From contig BPJU01000003.1 of assembly GCA_026004775.1 (NCBI GenBank), positions 445,781 through 509,780 of the forward strand: a stretch of DNA of 64,000 bases. The letters are read 5' to 3'. A program made the position numbers and the translations under genes. The notes beneath the pieces are model-generated. The model worked only from the letters and a program-made list of their open reading frames with translations. It was not told the DNA's origin and searched no databases. The stretch is from Pirellulaceae bacterium (GTDB lineage: Bacteria; Planctomycetota; Planctomycetia; Pirellulales; Pirellulaceae). Of this stretch, positions 1-10,500 are shown piece after piece (positions within the stretch are counted from its first letter, which is position 1; the number at the start of each line of letters is the position of its first letter).

Positions 1-762
1 ATGGCCGAAGTGGCACGGGAAAGGGGCTGGCCGTTGCATTCCTGGGGGGTCGAAGCTCTGATCGTGGCGGGCGAACCGGGCGGCTCCATACCTTCCACCC
101 GCGCCCGCATCGAACAAGCCTGGGGCGCTCGAGTAATCGACCACGCCGGCGCTACGGAAGTCGGCCCCTGGGGGTATGCCGATGAAAACCGTGTAGGACT
201 GTATGTAAACGAAAGCCAATTCATCGCCGAATTCAGACCTTTGGACCAAGTACACTGCCTGGACGATACCCAGGGCCGGCCGGCCGAGTTGGTACTGACC
301 ACACTGGGAAGAACCGGTTGCCCTGTGATCCGCTACCGAACGGGTGATGTCGTGCTCCCTCACCGACACCATACCGGGCGAACCCGATTCGTGTTACTGG
401 AAGGTGGTGTGCTGGGCCGGGCAGACGACATGGTCATCGTGCGGGGTGTCAATATCTTTCCCTCAGCCCTGGAAGAGGTGCTGCGAGAGCTTGCCGAAGT
501 AGAAGAATTCCGGATCACAGTCTATCGCCACCAGGAACTGGACCAACTGCGGATCGAGGTGGAAGATGCGCTGCATCAGCCGCAGCGGATTGCCGACTTG
601 ATCCAACGCCGCATCGGGATACGCGTGGAAGTGGTGGACGTGCCGGCCGGCACCCTGCCTCGGTTCGAGGGGAAAGGCCGGCGGTTCGTTGATCTGAGAA
701 GCGCAGAATCCCGCAAACCTCCGCCGCCTGCCGACCAGCTTGACTCATTGGGCGGCTCCTGA
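1..762 (+). CDS. Phenylacetate-CoA ligase-like AMP-forming enzyme, 3' part only
   Basis: The visible 253 residues match the C-terminal half of the PaaK family, which activates aryl or other carboxylic acids to CoA thioesters through an acyl-adenylate. Supporting motifs are the HAGATEVGPWG stretch near residue 48 (the region of the family's adenine-binding motif), the YRTGD motif near residue 113 and the RADDMVIVRGVNIFPSALEE hinge near residue 140, followed by a small C-terminal domain. PaaK proteins are usually about 430 residues, so roughly 180 N-terminal residues lie outside the window and the ATG at base 1 is probably internal. The reading frame ends with TGA at 760-762, about 100 bases before the next gene. 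The exact acid substrate cannot be told from this fragment. Confidence 0.85.
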   Translation: MAEVARERGWPLHSWGVEALIVAGEPGGSIPSTRARIEQAWGARVIDHAGATEVGPWGYADENRVGLYVNESQFIAEFRPLDQVHCLDDTQGRPAELVLTTLGRTGCPVIRYRTGDVVLPHRHHTGRTRFVLLEGGVLGRADDMVIVRGVNIFPSALEEVLRELAEVEEFRITVYRHQELDQLRIEVEDALHQPQRIADLIQRRIGIRVEVVDVPAGTLPRFEGKGRRFVDLRSAESRKPPPPADQLDSLGGS

Positions 763-863
763 CATAGCTGTTTTATTAAAGGTTAAACACCATAGTGATC
801 CACGCAGCACAATACCTTCGGGTTTCCCTCTGACTTCGTTGTATTATCAAGAAAGGCCAGACG

Positions 864-2120
864 GTGAGCACGGTTTTTGACGTTCCAACCTGGGCACGAC
901 CTCATTTCCCGGCACTTTCTCTGCAGGTCAATGGCAATCGGGCCGTATTTCTGGACGGCCCAGCCGGAACGCAGGTTCCTGTGGAGGTCGCCGATGCGGT
1001 ACGCCAATATCTCTTGTCTGCCAATGCCAATCATGGTGGCGTGTTTTGGACCAGTCGCAAGAGCGATGAATTGGTGGCGGCAGCTCATCAGGCAGCGGCC
1101 GATCTGCTTGGTGCCGGCGATCCAGCCACCGTGATCTTCGGCCCCAACATGACCACGCTCACGTTTGCCATATCACGAGCCATTGCCCGCACCTGGAAGC
1201 CCGGTGACGAGGTGATCGTGACCGACTTGGACCACGACGCGAACATCACCCCTTGGGTCAGGGCTGCCCAGGACGCAGGAGCCGTCGTGAAGGTAATGCC
1301 TGTTCGTCCAGAGGATTGTACTTTGGACTTGGATGCGTTTGAGAATCTGTTAAGTGAGCGGACGCGTCTGGTGGCGGTGGGTTATGCGTCGAACGCCGTC
1401 GGCACCCTTAATCCGATCGACCGCATCTGTCGGGCGGCTCATCGGGTAGGTGCATGGTGCTTTGTTGATGCGGTGCATGCAGCTCCCCATCGACGGATCG
1501 ATGTGGGGCGGTTGGATTGTGATTTTTTGGTGTGTTCGGCATATAAGTTCTTCGGACCCCATCTTGGTATCCTGTGGGGCCGGCGTGAATTATTAGAAGA
1601 CCTGCCGGCTTACAAAGTACGGCCGGCTCCGGAGCAGTTACCCGACAAATGGATGACCGGCACACAGCCCTTCGAATTGATAGAAGGGATGCGGGCGGCA
1701 GTCGATTATCTGGCTGAGCTGGGGCGAACCGGCGAGGGAAAGCCGCACCTTGATCGCCGGCTCGCCTTGGATGCAGCGTACCGGGCGATCGAAGCGCATG
1801 AACAACTTCTGGTGCGCCATCTGTTGGAACGTCTTGAAGCAATCCGACCGTTGCGGGTGTGGGGCATCACGGATCGGCAGCGCATGCAGGAGCGCGTCGC
1901 CACCGTATCGGTGAGCCACCGGCGGGTCCCGGCGGTCGAATTGGCCAAGGAACTGGCGGCGCAAGGCATTTTTGTATGGCATGGAAATTTCTACGCGCTG
2001 CGGCTCACCGAGCTTCTGAATCTCGAACCACATGGGATGCTGCGGATCGGTGCGGTCCACTACAATACTCTCGAAGAAATCGATCGTTTGGCCGATCTGC
2101 TTGCCCATCTGACCGGATAA
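864..2120 (+). CDS. Cysteine desulfurase-like class V aminotransferase (VC1184/TIGR01976-like)
   Basis: A 418-residue PLP-dependent enzyme of aminotransferase class V. The likely PLP lysine is K228 in SAYKFFGPHLG. D202 in FVDAVHA is the expected PLP-nitrogen aspartate, H124 in DLDHDAN is placed to stack on the cofactor, and RIGAVHYNT near the C terminus is typical of the subgroup. A GTG start at 864 is preceded by GAAAGG at 851-856. True IscS/SufS proteins carry a mobile catalytic cysteine loop, and I see no clear equivalent here. That agrees with the cysteine-desulfurase-like subgroup, whose reaction is not settled. There is no suf or isc gene nearby, so a role in Fe-S assembly is not supported by context. 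Confidence 0.85.
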   Translation: MSTVFDVPTWARPHFPALSLQVNGNRAVFLDGPAGTQVPVEVADAVRQYLLSANANHGGVFWTSRKSDELVAAAHQAAADLLGAGDPATVIFGPNMTTLTFAISRAIARTWKPGDEVIVTDLDHDANITPWVRAAQDAGAVVKVMPVRPEDCTLDLDAFENLLSERTRLVAVGYASNAVGTLNPIDRICRAAHRVGAWCFVDAVHAAPHRRIDVGRLDCDFLVCSAYKFFGPHLGILWGRRELLEDLPAYKVRPAPEQLPDKWMTGTQPFELIEGMRAAVDYLAELGRTGEGKPHLDRRLALDAAYRAIEAHEQLLVRHLLERLEAIRPLRVWGITDRQRMQERVATVSVSHRRVPAVELAKELAAQGIFVWHGNFYALRLTELLNLEPHGMLRIGAVHYNTLEEIDRLADLLAHLTG

Positions 2121-2464
2121 GAAAACAAACTGCTTTTCCGCCAGTCCATACGAGCGGCCACCACAATATCGCTCGGTGCCGGCTTCCACTACAATGGAAA
2201 GAGTGCCCGCAGGGTCACCGGTGGTTCGATCCTCGGGCGTCGTGACGGAAGGCAACCCGCAGCCGGTAACCGGTCACCCTTCCAGCGGATAGGGACGATT
2301 TGCCACTGCATAGTGGCACTGTCGGCGATGGGCGTGGTTTTCTATCGGGCTTTTCCCGGTGTGTGAGGCCGTGACCTGAAGCGGATCGGTACGGCCGAGA
2401 AGGCGAAGGGGAGAGCCGGTGAAGGGGCTGGCTTGGCGGCTGGAGGCCCAAGAGGTTTTTTTGG
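2121..2464. other. Intergenic stretch, no gene seen
   Basis: About 344 bases between the aminotransferase and the helicase. Short open frames here look like background. The only functional element I can support is an AGAGG ribosome-binding site at 2451-2455, nine bases before the helicase ATG. The promoter for the helicase presumably lies here but I cannot pick it out. Confidence 0.5.
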
Positions 2465-4462
2465 ATGGCTGAGATTCTCTTACCGGACGATGTGCTGGGG
2501 CAGAACGGTTTGGTGGCCAAACGGCTCGCGAATTACGAGAGCCGGCCCCAGCAACTGGAGATGGCCCGCGCTGTGCACCAGGCTCTGTGCGACGGCCACC
2601 ATCTGATTGTCGAAGCGGGAACAGGTACGGGTAAATCGTTCGCCTATCTGGTTCCGGCAATCCTGGCGGTTGCCGGCCCGGAAAACACACGGGCGCTGAA
2701 ACGCATCGTGATTTCCACCCATACAATCAGCCTTCAGGAACAATTGTTGGGCAAGGACATACCGTTCTTGAATGCCGTGATACCCTACGAATTCAGTACC
2801 GTGCTGGTCAAAGGGCGCGGCAATTACGTCAGTCTGCGGCGGCTGGAGTTAGCGGCCAAGCGAGCCCATTCGTTGTTCGGTGACGAACCGGAATGGGAGC
2901 AAGTGGCCAAACTGGTTGCCTGGTCCCGCAGCACGGGTGACGGATCGCTCAGCGATCTGGATTTCAAACCATTGCCGCAGGTGTGGGATGAAGTGGCAAG
3001 TACCACCGACAACTGCCTGGGCAAGCGATGCCCCAGCTACGCATCCTGCTTTTATTTCGCCGCTCGCCGGCGCATGTACCATGCTCAGATCTTGATCGTG
3101 AACCATGCCCTGTTTTTCACCGACCTGGCCCTGCGGGACCAGGACGCCGGTTTCTTGCCTCCTTACGATGCCGTGATCTTTGACGAAGCGCACAGTATCG
3201 AGTCGGTAGCCGGCGAGCATTTCGGCTTGAGGATTACGTCCGGTCAGGTCAACTATGTACTCTATCGGCTTTACAATCCGAACACGCAACGCGGTTTGTG
3301 CCGGCTAAAAATTCTGGCCAACCTGCGTCCTGACGTGCAAGAGTGTCTGGAGATCAGCCGCCAGTTCTTCGACACTGTGCTGGAAGAGATGGGTGACTTG
3401 ACGACGCGGCGGTTTATCCGCCGTCCGGCCATCGAGAACCGGCTGTCACCGGCGCTACTGGAGCTGGCTGACAAGTTGCGCGACGCGGCCACGCGCGCCC
3501 ACAACGAATCGGAGAAACTGGACATCCAGTCGGCTGCCAATCGGCTGGTGGCATTGGCCAACGCCACCTCCGACTGGTTAGGCCAGAAGTTGAGCGATTC
3601 GGTGTATTGGATCGAGGTGACGGCGACACGCCGCGGCTTCCCGCGCGTGGAAATGATCGCGGTTCCGATCGACATTGGTCCTGTCCTGCGGGAAAAGTTA
3701 TTCAATGTCGTCCGATCGGTGATCCTTACCAGCGCCACACTCTCTACCGGTCGAAAACCGTCGTTCGACTTTTTCCAGTCCCGCATCGGCCTGACACATG
3801 CCGAAAAGCTCCGCTTGGGCAGCCCGTTCGATTACCGCAGGCAGGCAAAACTGATTTTGTTGGAGAATATGCCCGACCCTTCGTCGGATGCTTCCCGATA
3901 TGAGGCGGCGGTCCCGGTGATGATCCGCCGATACGTGGAGAGAAGCGGCGGGCGTGCTTTCGTGTTGTTCACCAGTTACCAGGCGCTGAAATCGGCCAAG
4001 GCGGCGCTGTCCGACTGGCTGTTGGCGGAGAACTTGAAACTTATAAGTCAAGATGAGTACGCATCGCGTGCCAAGATGGTAGAAGAATTCCGTAATAATC
4101 CTCGTAGCGTGCTATTCGGCACCGACAGCTTTTGGCAGGGTGTCGATGTGCCGGGGGATGCGCTTCAAAACGTGATCATCACCAAGCTCCCGTTCAGTGT
4201 GCCCGATCATCCGCTGCTGGAGGCTCGGCTGGAACAGATTCGCCGTGCGGGAGGCAACCCGTTTCGCGACTATCAGTTGCCGGAAGCGGTGATCAAACTG
4301 CGGCAAGGTTTTGGACGTCTGATCCGTACCAAGACCGACACGGGTATGGTGGTGATTCTGGATCCGCGCATCCATACAAAACCGTATGGCAGGCTGTTTC
4401 TGGAATCGCTGCCGGAGTGCGAACTGATTTACGAATCGGCAGAAGTGGGTGCAAAATCGTGA
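2465..4462 (+). CDS. dinG: DinG/XPD-type ATP-dependent DNA helicase
   Basis: A 665-residue superfamily 2 helicase of the DinG/Rad3 group, which unwinds DNA 5'-3' and can resolve R-loops and damaged forks. Walker A is AGTGTGKS at residues 51-58, the DEAH box is at about 240-243, and the C-terminal helicase half includes SVILTSATLS, VLFGTDSFWQGVDVPG and QGFGRLIRTKTD. The iron-sulfur insert has C184, C189 and C195, but the usual first cysteine after the KGRxNY motif is a serine here (KGRGNYVS, residue 123). The cluster may therefore be three-Cys plus Ser, or absent. Start chosen at ATG 2465 from the AGAGG upstream. The 3' end overlaps the convergent transporter by 34 bases. Confidence 0.92.
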   Translation: MAEILLPDDVLGQNGLVAKRLANYESRPQQLEMARAVHQALCDGHHLIVEAGTGTGKSFAYLVPAILAVAGPENTRALKRIVISTHTISLQEQLLGKDIPFLNAVIPYEFSTVLVKGRGNYVSLRRLELAAKRAHSLFGDEPEWEQVAKLVAWSRSTGDGSLSDLDFKPLPQVWDEVASTTDNCLGKRCPSYASCFYFAARRRMYHAQILIVNHALFFTDLALRDQDAGFLPPYDAVIFDEAHSIESVAGEHFGLRITSGQVNYVLYRLYNPNTQRGLCRLKILANLRPDVQECLEISRQFFDTVLEEMGDLTTRRFIRRPAIENRLSPALLELADKLRDAATRAHNESEKLDIQSAANRLVALANATSDWLGQKLSDSVYWIEVTATRRGFPRVEMIAVPIDIGPVLREKLFNVVRSVILTSATLSTGRKPSFDFFQSRIGLTHAEKLRLGSPFDYRRQAKLILLENMPDPSSDASRYEAAVPVMIRRYVERSGGRAFVLFTSYQALKSAKAALSDWLLAENLKLISQDEYASRAKMVEEFRNNPRSVLFGTDSFWQGVDVPGDALQNVIITKLPFSVPDHPLLEARLEQIRRAGGNPFRDYQLPEAVIKLRQGFGRLIRTKTDTGMVVILDPRIHTKPYGRLFLESLPECELIYESAEVGAKS

Positions 4463-5712
4463 CCGGACCGGCCTGCGATTTGTACCATGATCAGCCCCAG
4501 CAGCATCAAGGCGGAAGCGGCCACATACGGCAGCCATACGGCGGCTTTGAGCATCGGAATGCCCAGGGCCGGACCGAGAATGCGTGCCAGGGCATTGATA
4601 CTTTGGCCTATCCCCAAAACACCGCCTTGTTCGTCCGGTGCCGTACGGCGTGACAGCAGCGAGTTGAGCGACGGCTGCATGAAGGCGAATCCGCTCACCA
4701 CCAGCGCCAGTGCTGCCAGCAGCACAGGCACCGACCGCCAATGGATTGCCGCGATCACCACTACAAAGCCGGCCAATTCTGCCACGGCTCCCACCACGGC
4801 CATCGCCGACTCGCTGACCAGCCCCGCCAAGCGCCGCACAACGCCGCCCTGAACCAGACTCAACAACAGCCCAATGTACGAATACGTCAGGCACACTTCG
4901 CCCCACGAAAAATGAAACGGCAGCTCCGATGCACCCTCTCCCCGCTGCGGTCCTTTGATCAACATCGACAGAGTCGTCTCGAATTTGGCAAAGGAAAATA
5001 CGCACACGAACATGGCAGCCAGCAGCATGCCGATCGACGGCCGTTGCAACGCCAGGCGAAGCGCCCCAACATCCCACCACCGATGCGCGCTGGCCGACTT
5101 GCTATGACGCGACTCCGGCAGCCAGAACACCGCCATCGCCAGGGCAATCATGGAAAGGGCGGCTGCCACATAACCGGGCCACGGACCGGGTACTCCATGG
5201 CGATCCGGCACCGCCAAAAAACCGACCAGTGGCCCAAAGGTAAACCCCAGGCCGAAAGCCATGCCGATAAGCGCCATTCCTTTGTGCCGCTGCTGAGCGG
5301 TCGTCGAATCGGCGATATAAGCCTGTGCCGTGGGAATCGTAGCTCCGGCAATGCCCGCCCCGACTCGCGAAAAAAACAACAGCCAGAAATGCTGATAAAT
5401 CGTGGCGATGGCAAAGGAGAGATAGAAAAAAACCGAACCACACAAACCGACGATCAGCACCGGACGGCGGCCCACGCGATCCGATATACGCCCCCAGATT
5501 GGCGCAAAAAGAAACTGCATGGCCGAATACGAAGCCATCAACGCGCCGATCTGCCATCCCGCCTCGTCCACCGTAAACTGGTCGGCGTAGATCGGCAGCA
5601 ACGGCACGACGATGCCGAACCCCAACAGATCCACAAAAACGGTCAGAAAAATCACCCACAGCGAACCGCGCCCTGGCCCCTCCGGCTGCCGCAAGTCGCT
5701 GGATCCAGTCAT
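4429..5712 (-). CDS. MFS transporter (TetA/multidrug-like drug:H+ antiporter family)
   Basis: An integral membrane protein of about 427 residues with roughly twelve hydrophobic segments. The loop between segments 2 and 3 carries the MFS motif A, GRISDRVGRR (residues 74-83), and segment 1 has VDLLGFGIVVPLLPIYA, both typical of the TetA/multidrug-efflux branch. It probably exports small molecules using the proton gradient, but the substrate is unknown. The open frame extends to an ATG at 5733 that has no Shine-Dalgarno sequence. The ATG at 5712 is preceded by AGAAGG and is the better start. Its 3' end overlaps the convergent dinG by 34 bases. Confidence 0.88.
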   Translation of the reverse strand: MTGSSDLRQPEGPGRGSLWVIFLTVFVDLLGFGIVVPLLPIYADQFTVDEAGWQIGALMASYSAMQFLFAPIWGRISDRVGRRPVLIVGLCGSVFFYLSFAIATIYQHFWLLFFSRVGAGIAGATIPTAQAYIADSTTAQQRHKGMALIGMAFGLGFTFGPLVGFLAVPDRHGVPGPWPGYVAAALSMIALAMAVFWLPESRHSKSASAHRWWDVGALRLALQRPSIGMLLAAMFVCVFSFAKFETTLSMLIKGPQRGEGASELPFHFSWGEVCLTYSYIGLLLSLVQGGVVRRLAGLVSESAMAVVGAVAELAGFVVVIAAIHWRSVPVLLAALALVVSGFAFMQPSLNSLLSRRTAPDEQGGVLGIGQSINALARILGPALGIPMLKAAVWLPYVAASALMLLGLIMVQIAGRSGHDFAPTSADS

Positions 5713-5802
5713 ACTTCCTTCTCTACTGCTCATTCAGGCGGCTACCGGCAAGCCAGCACCGGGCAAAAAGAACACCGAACACAGCGCACGGCGCAAGCGC
5801 GG

Positions 5803-7485
5803 TTACTTCTTGAGACCTTCCTTCTCCAAAGCCCGGAAAGCGTCGATACCGAATCCTTCCTCGGTCGTGCCCGTCTTGGCCCGGAAGATGTCGCTGCGAC
5901 TCAAGTGGATCTTGCGGTACATGTCTTCGGAAATCACATAGTACCAGTCGGCGAACCGATTGTTCAGTTCGCGCACGCGTTGTTGGGCCTTCTTGATCTT
6001 CTCGTCCCGCTCGTCCAACTTCCGCTGATACTCTTTTTCCGCCTTTTGGCGCTCGGCCGCTTGTTCTTCGTTTTCCTGAGAGGCGGTACCTGACGTCGTA
6101 TCACCTTTTTGCTCGCCGGAGCCAGCTTGGCTCGACGGTTGTTGGTTGGTGTCGCTCGGCTGCTCGTTCTGCTTATCGTTCCCCTGCTGGCCCATCCCAC
6201 CCGAGGACGTCTCTGTCCCATTTGCCTCCGCGCCGGCCGCACCGCTCTCGGCCCCTTGAGCCGGTTTGTCACTTGCCGTGGGTTGCGGGGCAGGATTCGC
6301 CAGAATCGCCGGTTTTTCGGGCATCGGGAAGCGCGATTCGTCAAAACGCGCCATCACAAACAGGAAACGGTTCAACTTATCGGAATTGGGATCTTTCACC
6401 GTATTGCCGAATCTCAGTATGTACTCGACACCATCATTCATGCCGACATGGATTTCCCCGTTGGCCGACAGCAACTCCACTTTTTCGGAATTATTGCGAG
6501 CCAACGGATAGAAGCCTTTTTCGATCAACGATTGCACGCTTTCAGCATCGTTCAAGAAACCGCGGTCGGCCCGCAAATCGGCCCCCATCCCTTTGGGCTT
6601 GCGGAAAACGTCTACGATTTGCAAGTCATCCAGGGCATTCTTCAGGTCATTGAGTTTGGTGGTATTCAGCTCTTCGCCTTCGGCCATTTGAGCCGGCACG
6701 GGTTGTCCACGGCGAAACAGCATGTACTGGTCCAGCGTCCATTGGCCTTTGGACGAATCCCATTTGAGTTTCACGTCCAGACGGTGATCCGGACGAAATA
6801 CACCCGGTTCAACGGGTACCAGTGAATAATCCTGAACGCGGATATCGGCGATGTCCCAGGAATTGAGCTTCAACAGATCTTTTTCGATCCAATCTTCGAA
6901 CCGCGTACTGAGCTTGGACGGGTCGATCGACACCACGTACACGATGTCCTGGCCGGGCCGGCGCACAAAATGTTCATTGTGCATCGAATTCTTGACCGGC
7001 TTGCCGATGATCAGATTGGCCAGCTTGTCGCCGTCCCGATCTTCCACCGTCACCAGCGTGCCGACGCCGGAAGCCGAAGAAGCATTTTCTTCCGTCGGTT
7101 CCACCACGCCGTACAGGGCGTGATCTTCCGGAACCATGCTGGCGATGTCCAGGATTTTCATGTCGATAAACAGCAGGCTGACATCGCGCATCTGGTTCTC
7201 GGCATCGGCTGGGTAGCCATTGTGCGAGGGGATGATCCACAGGTCGGTCTTTTTGTCGCGCGCTACCTCGAACTTGGTCAGTTGGCCGACATCCTGATTG
7301 ACCTTGACGATTTCCAGACGGGCGGCAGCGGCCGGGTCGGTAAAATCGGGAAAGAGCGGTTTTTGGACCTGTTTCCTTACCTCATCGGCGGTGAACTCTT
7401 GATCTTTGGGGCGAGTAACCAGCGCGATCACAGCCACGAGCAGTGCCAGTCCGGCTGCCGTCAAGGTTTTCATTCCCTCAGTCAC
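5803..7485 (-). CDS. DUF4340-type membrane-anchored protein of an ABC/Gld-like cluster
   Basis: 560 residues. A GTG start at 7485 is well placed behind GGGAGGT. The N terminus has one membrane anchor (about residues 6-24, MKTLTAAGLALLVAVIALV) and the rest is predicted to face the periplasm. Repeated beta-rich units resemble DUF4340, a family often found beside GldG-like proteins. Residues about 395-475 are a low-complexity Q/S/G/E/A-rich linker, followed by a charged coiled-coil segment and a conserved-looking tail. It is the third gene of a minus-strand operon, after the ATPase and the permease/GldG fusion, with a 70-base gap upstream. Function is inferred only from this association. Confidence 0.75.
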   Translation of the reverse strand: MTEGMKTLTAAGLALLVAVIALVTRPKDQEFTADEVRKQVQKPLFPDFTDPAAAARLEIVKVNQDVGQLTKFEVARDKKTDLWIIPSHNGYPADAENQMRDVSLLFIDMKILDIASMVPEDHALYGVVEPTEENASSASGVGTLVTVEDRDGDKLANLIIGKPVKNSMHNEHFVRRPGQDIVYVVSIDPSKLSTRFEDWIEKDLLKLNSWDIADIRVQDYSLVPVEPGVFRPDHRLDVKLKWDSSKGQWTLDQYMLFRRGQPVPAQMAEGEELNTTKLNDLKNALDDLQIVDVFRKPKGMGADLRADRGFLNDAESVQSLIEKGFYPLARNNSEKVELLSANGEIHVGMNDGVEYILRFGNTVKDPNSDKLNRFLFVMARFDESRFPMPEKPAILANPAPQPTASDKPAQGAESGAAGAEANGTETSSGGMGQQGNDKQNEQPSDTNQQPSSQAGSGEQKGDTTSGTASQENEEQAAERQKAEKEYQRKLDERDEKIKKAQQRVRELNNRFADWYYVISEDMYRKIHLSRSDIFRAKTGTTEEGFGIDAFRALEKEGLKK

Positions 7486-7555
7486 GACGGTTACCTCCCT
7501 TCAATAACAAGCGCCAGACGATTCAGTCCCATCGCCCGACAACTTACCTTTGATG

Positions 7556-10500
7556 CTACATTACAAGACGCCTGCGCGAAATTGACTCGCGTTCGCGCAG
7601 CCGCCGGCGAGTGAAAATAACCACCCCCACCAGAAGCGGCGGAACGGGCGGCAAGAGGATTGCCCCCAATTTATATTTGTATTGGATTTCCGCAATGATC
7701 CGATCGGTCTTCCGCTGGATTTCCTGGATCTTGCGGTCGCGATCGCGAGCCAACTCGTTACGGCGCTGCTCCAGGCGCCGGCGTGCAAGTTCCCGAGCCG
7801 CCTGCAACTTCTGGAGCGCCACCAGCACCTCGTTCGGGTCGACCGCCTCACCGGCTTGCTGCTTCTTTACCAGTTCATCATAACGATCTTGCAACTCTTT
7901 CTCCGCTTTGCGGCTCTCCGCTTCGGCCTGCTCGATCGCCTTGTTGAATTCTTCCATGAATCGGTGGCGCTGAACCAGTTCTTCTTGCCGCGCCGATTCC
8001 GTCTGGTTCTCGATATGCCGCAAGTTATAGTACACCGGGCGATGTTTGCGGATCGTCATGTAATCCTCGATCCCCGCCAGATAATCAATGGCATTCAGAA
8101 TAAACGTGACATTTTCGAACCGCCACCGAATCCCTTCAGGGTCTTCGTCCGGCCGAGCCCTGATCTGCAAGAAGGCATTCATCATTAGATCCAGGTCGGT
8201 GACATAGATCACGCGAATACCTTTGCGCTCTGGCTTGGCAGCTTCCCCATTCTTGGGCTGTTCACTGCTCTTCGTCTTGCTTTGCGAGGAGTCGGCTTTT
8301 TCTTTTCCCTCCTTGTGCGATTGATCGCTGTCGCTCTGCTGGTCCTGGGCCTGGTTCGACTCATCCTGGGAGGCGTCGTCTTGCCGAAGTTCATCCTCGG
8401 CATCCGTAGAAGTGTCCTCCGGCGACTGCCCATCGGCATCCAAAGGAGCGCTGGTGGGTGTAGTATCCTCCAACAGTTTTTTCTCTTGCGGGAGCTCACC
8501 CGTAATAAGGGCCGCCAGGATCTGCGCTCCGGTCGGTTCGCCTTGCAGCAGCTTGAGCATACGGGTGTCTCGCAGGTTTTCGCGGAACGTCATATACGAG
8601 ATACGTCCCGCCTGGGTGCCGGTCTTCACCAGCACCGTAAAATCGAGCTTGTTACTCGGCTTCTCTTCGATCATGCCCGGTATCGGGAACAGAATCTCCG
8701 GCAAACCGGAGGTGATGGGGTGCTGGGGATTGAGCGAATCGGCGCCACCCGGGGCTTCCGGCGAGGCGAACACCCACGTATCCGGCACGCCGCTCAGTTG
8801 GAGCTTTGGATACGGATTGTAATCCTGCCAGGCCAGCTTCGGTTGCACACCGGTGAATCCGCCGGGATCCGATGGCACGATCAGCCCCAGCAGGTCCCAG
8901 AGTTTTTGGATATCGCCCTTCGGTTGCGGTCCTTGCATCATGCCGAACATACCGCCCGGTCCTCGCCGCGGCTCGGCCGTCCCGGGAGCCACTCCCAGCA
9001 CCGGCATCGGATCCTCGAAAATCGCCGTGGGCACTCCCGCGCGGATAGCAGCTAATAGATTGTCCAGTCCCTCCGGGCTGAGCGAAGAGGGCTGCACTAC
9101 CATTAACACATCATACTTGTCCGGCTCGATGGGCGATTCCGGATCGACCTGCTCCACATCAAACTGCTTTTGCAGTTCGTCCAGAATCATCTGCTGGGGG
9201 ATGGTACGGAATTCCCCTCCTTCGAACGTCGGCATGGAGAAGAGCTGGGCATCGGTGCGCACCACGCCTAATTTCCAGCGTTTTCCTTTGGCCACGGTCG
9301 TGAGCGACCGGATCAATTCGTATTCCACCGACACTCCGTAATCGAAAAACGGCACGACGACCTTTTCCAATCCGCACGTGAAAGCGGCCCCCAGAATCAC
9401 CTGCTCATCACGGATCGCCCCTCGGCTTCGCGTCTGGATCGTCTGCGGCCGTATACCGAACCGGCGTTCAGCCAGTACCGCCTCTTCGCTGAACGGTTCC
9501 AAATTATCATGCAAGCGAACGTGAATGGACGAACTCTTGGCGGAGAATTCCTTCAGCAGCGAACGCAAATTGTACGCCGTCTGCACGTATTGTTCGGGTA
9601 TCTGGGCACTGATGAAAGCGTCGACGTAGATCGGGTATTGCGGTTTGAGGTTCCGCACCAGACGCAGGGTGTCCGGGGAAAGCGAGCTGACACGGCCGCG
9701 CGTGACATCCTGCCGCAGATCGTGGTTGGTAAAGATCACGGTCAAGCTGACGGCCAGGATCAACAGCGACAAGGTACGAGCCGCGTAATGGCCGATGTAG
9801 CGAGTTCCTTCACGACCGCCCCACCAGTGCCGGCTGCCGATCAAGATCATGCACAGATACAACCCGGCTACCACAATCGCCAGAAAATAGGTGATGCTCG
9901 ACAAACTCACCACCCCGCGGCCGAAATCATCCAGCTTGGCCGTAATGCTCCAGGAAGCGATCGCCAGAGCCAGCCGCCGTGACGGAATAATGGCATCGGC
10001 GAATTCCAAAAACACCAGGGGTGCATTGAAAACCGTCCCCAAAATAAACCCCACCGTCAGGTTGCGGGTCAAAAATGAGGCCACCATCCCCAACGATAAC
10101 ATGGCCAGCCCGGTCAACCAGTAACCGAAATAGTTGGCACAAAGCAATCCCGTATCCAACCGCCCCAGTGTCAACAAGACCAGCACCATATAATGGCAGA
10201 GCTGGGCAAACAGCAGCGAGGCGCTGTAAATCGCCGCGGCCGCCAGGTACTTGCCGATCACCACATCGAAATCATCGGCAGGCAATGTCAGTAAAAGTTC
10301 GTCAGTACCCTGCCGCCGCTCGTCCGCCCAGATACTCATCGTGATAGCAGGAATGAAAACCAACATGATATAGGGAAAGTAGATATTCAACTGGTCTAAA
10401 CTTGCCAGATTCGCTGCGAAAAACTCGTGGGGCCAGAAAGCAGCAAACGAGCTCAATAATACAAACATGCACAAGAACACATACCCCGTAGGGTTGGTAA

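Noticed and set aside
2200..2270. tRNA-like TTCGATCC stretch
   Set aside because: The flanking bases do not form a T arm or acceptor stem.
4741..6093. 450-residue plus-strand open frame
   Set aside because: It is antisense to the MFS and DUF4340 genes; composition is His/Arg/Pro-rich and has no fold-like pattern.
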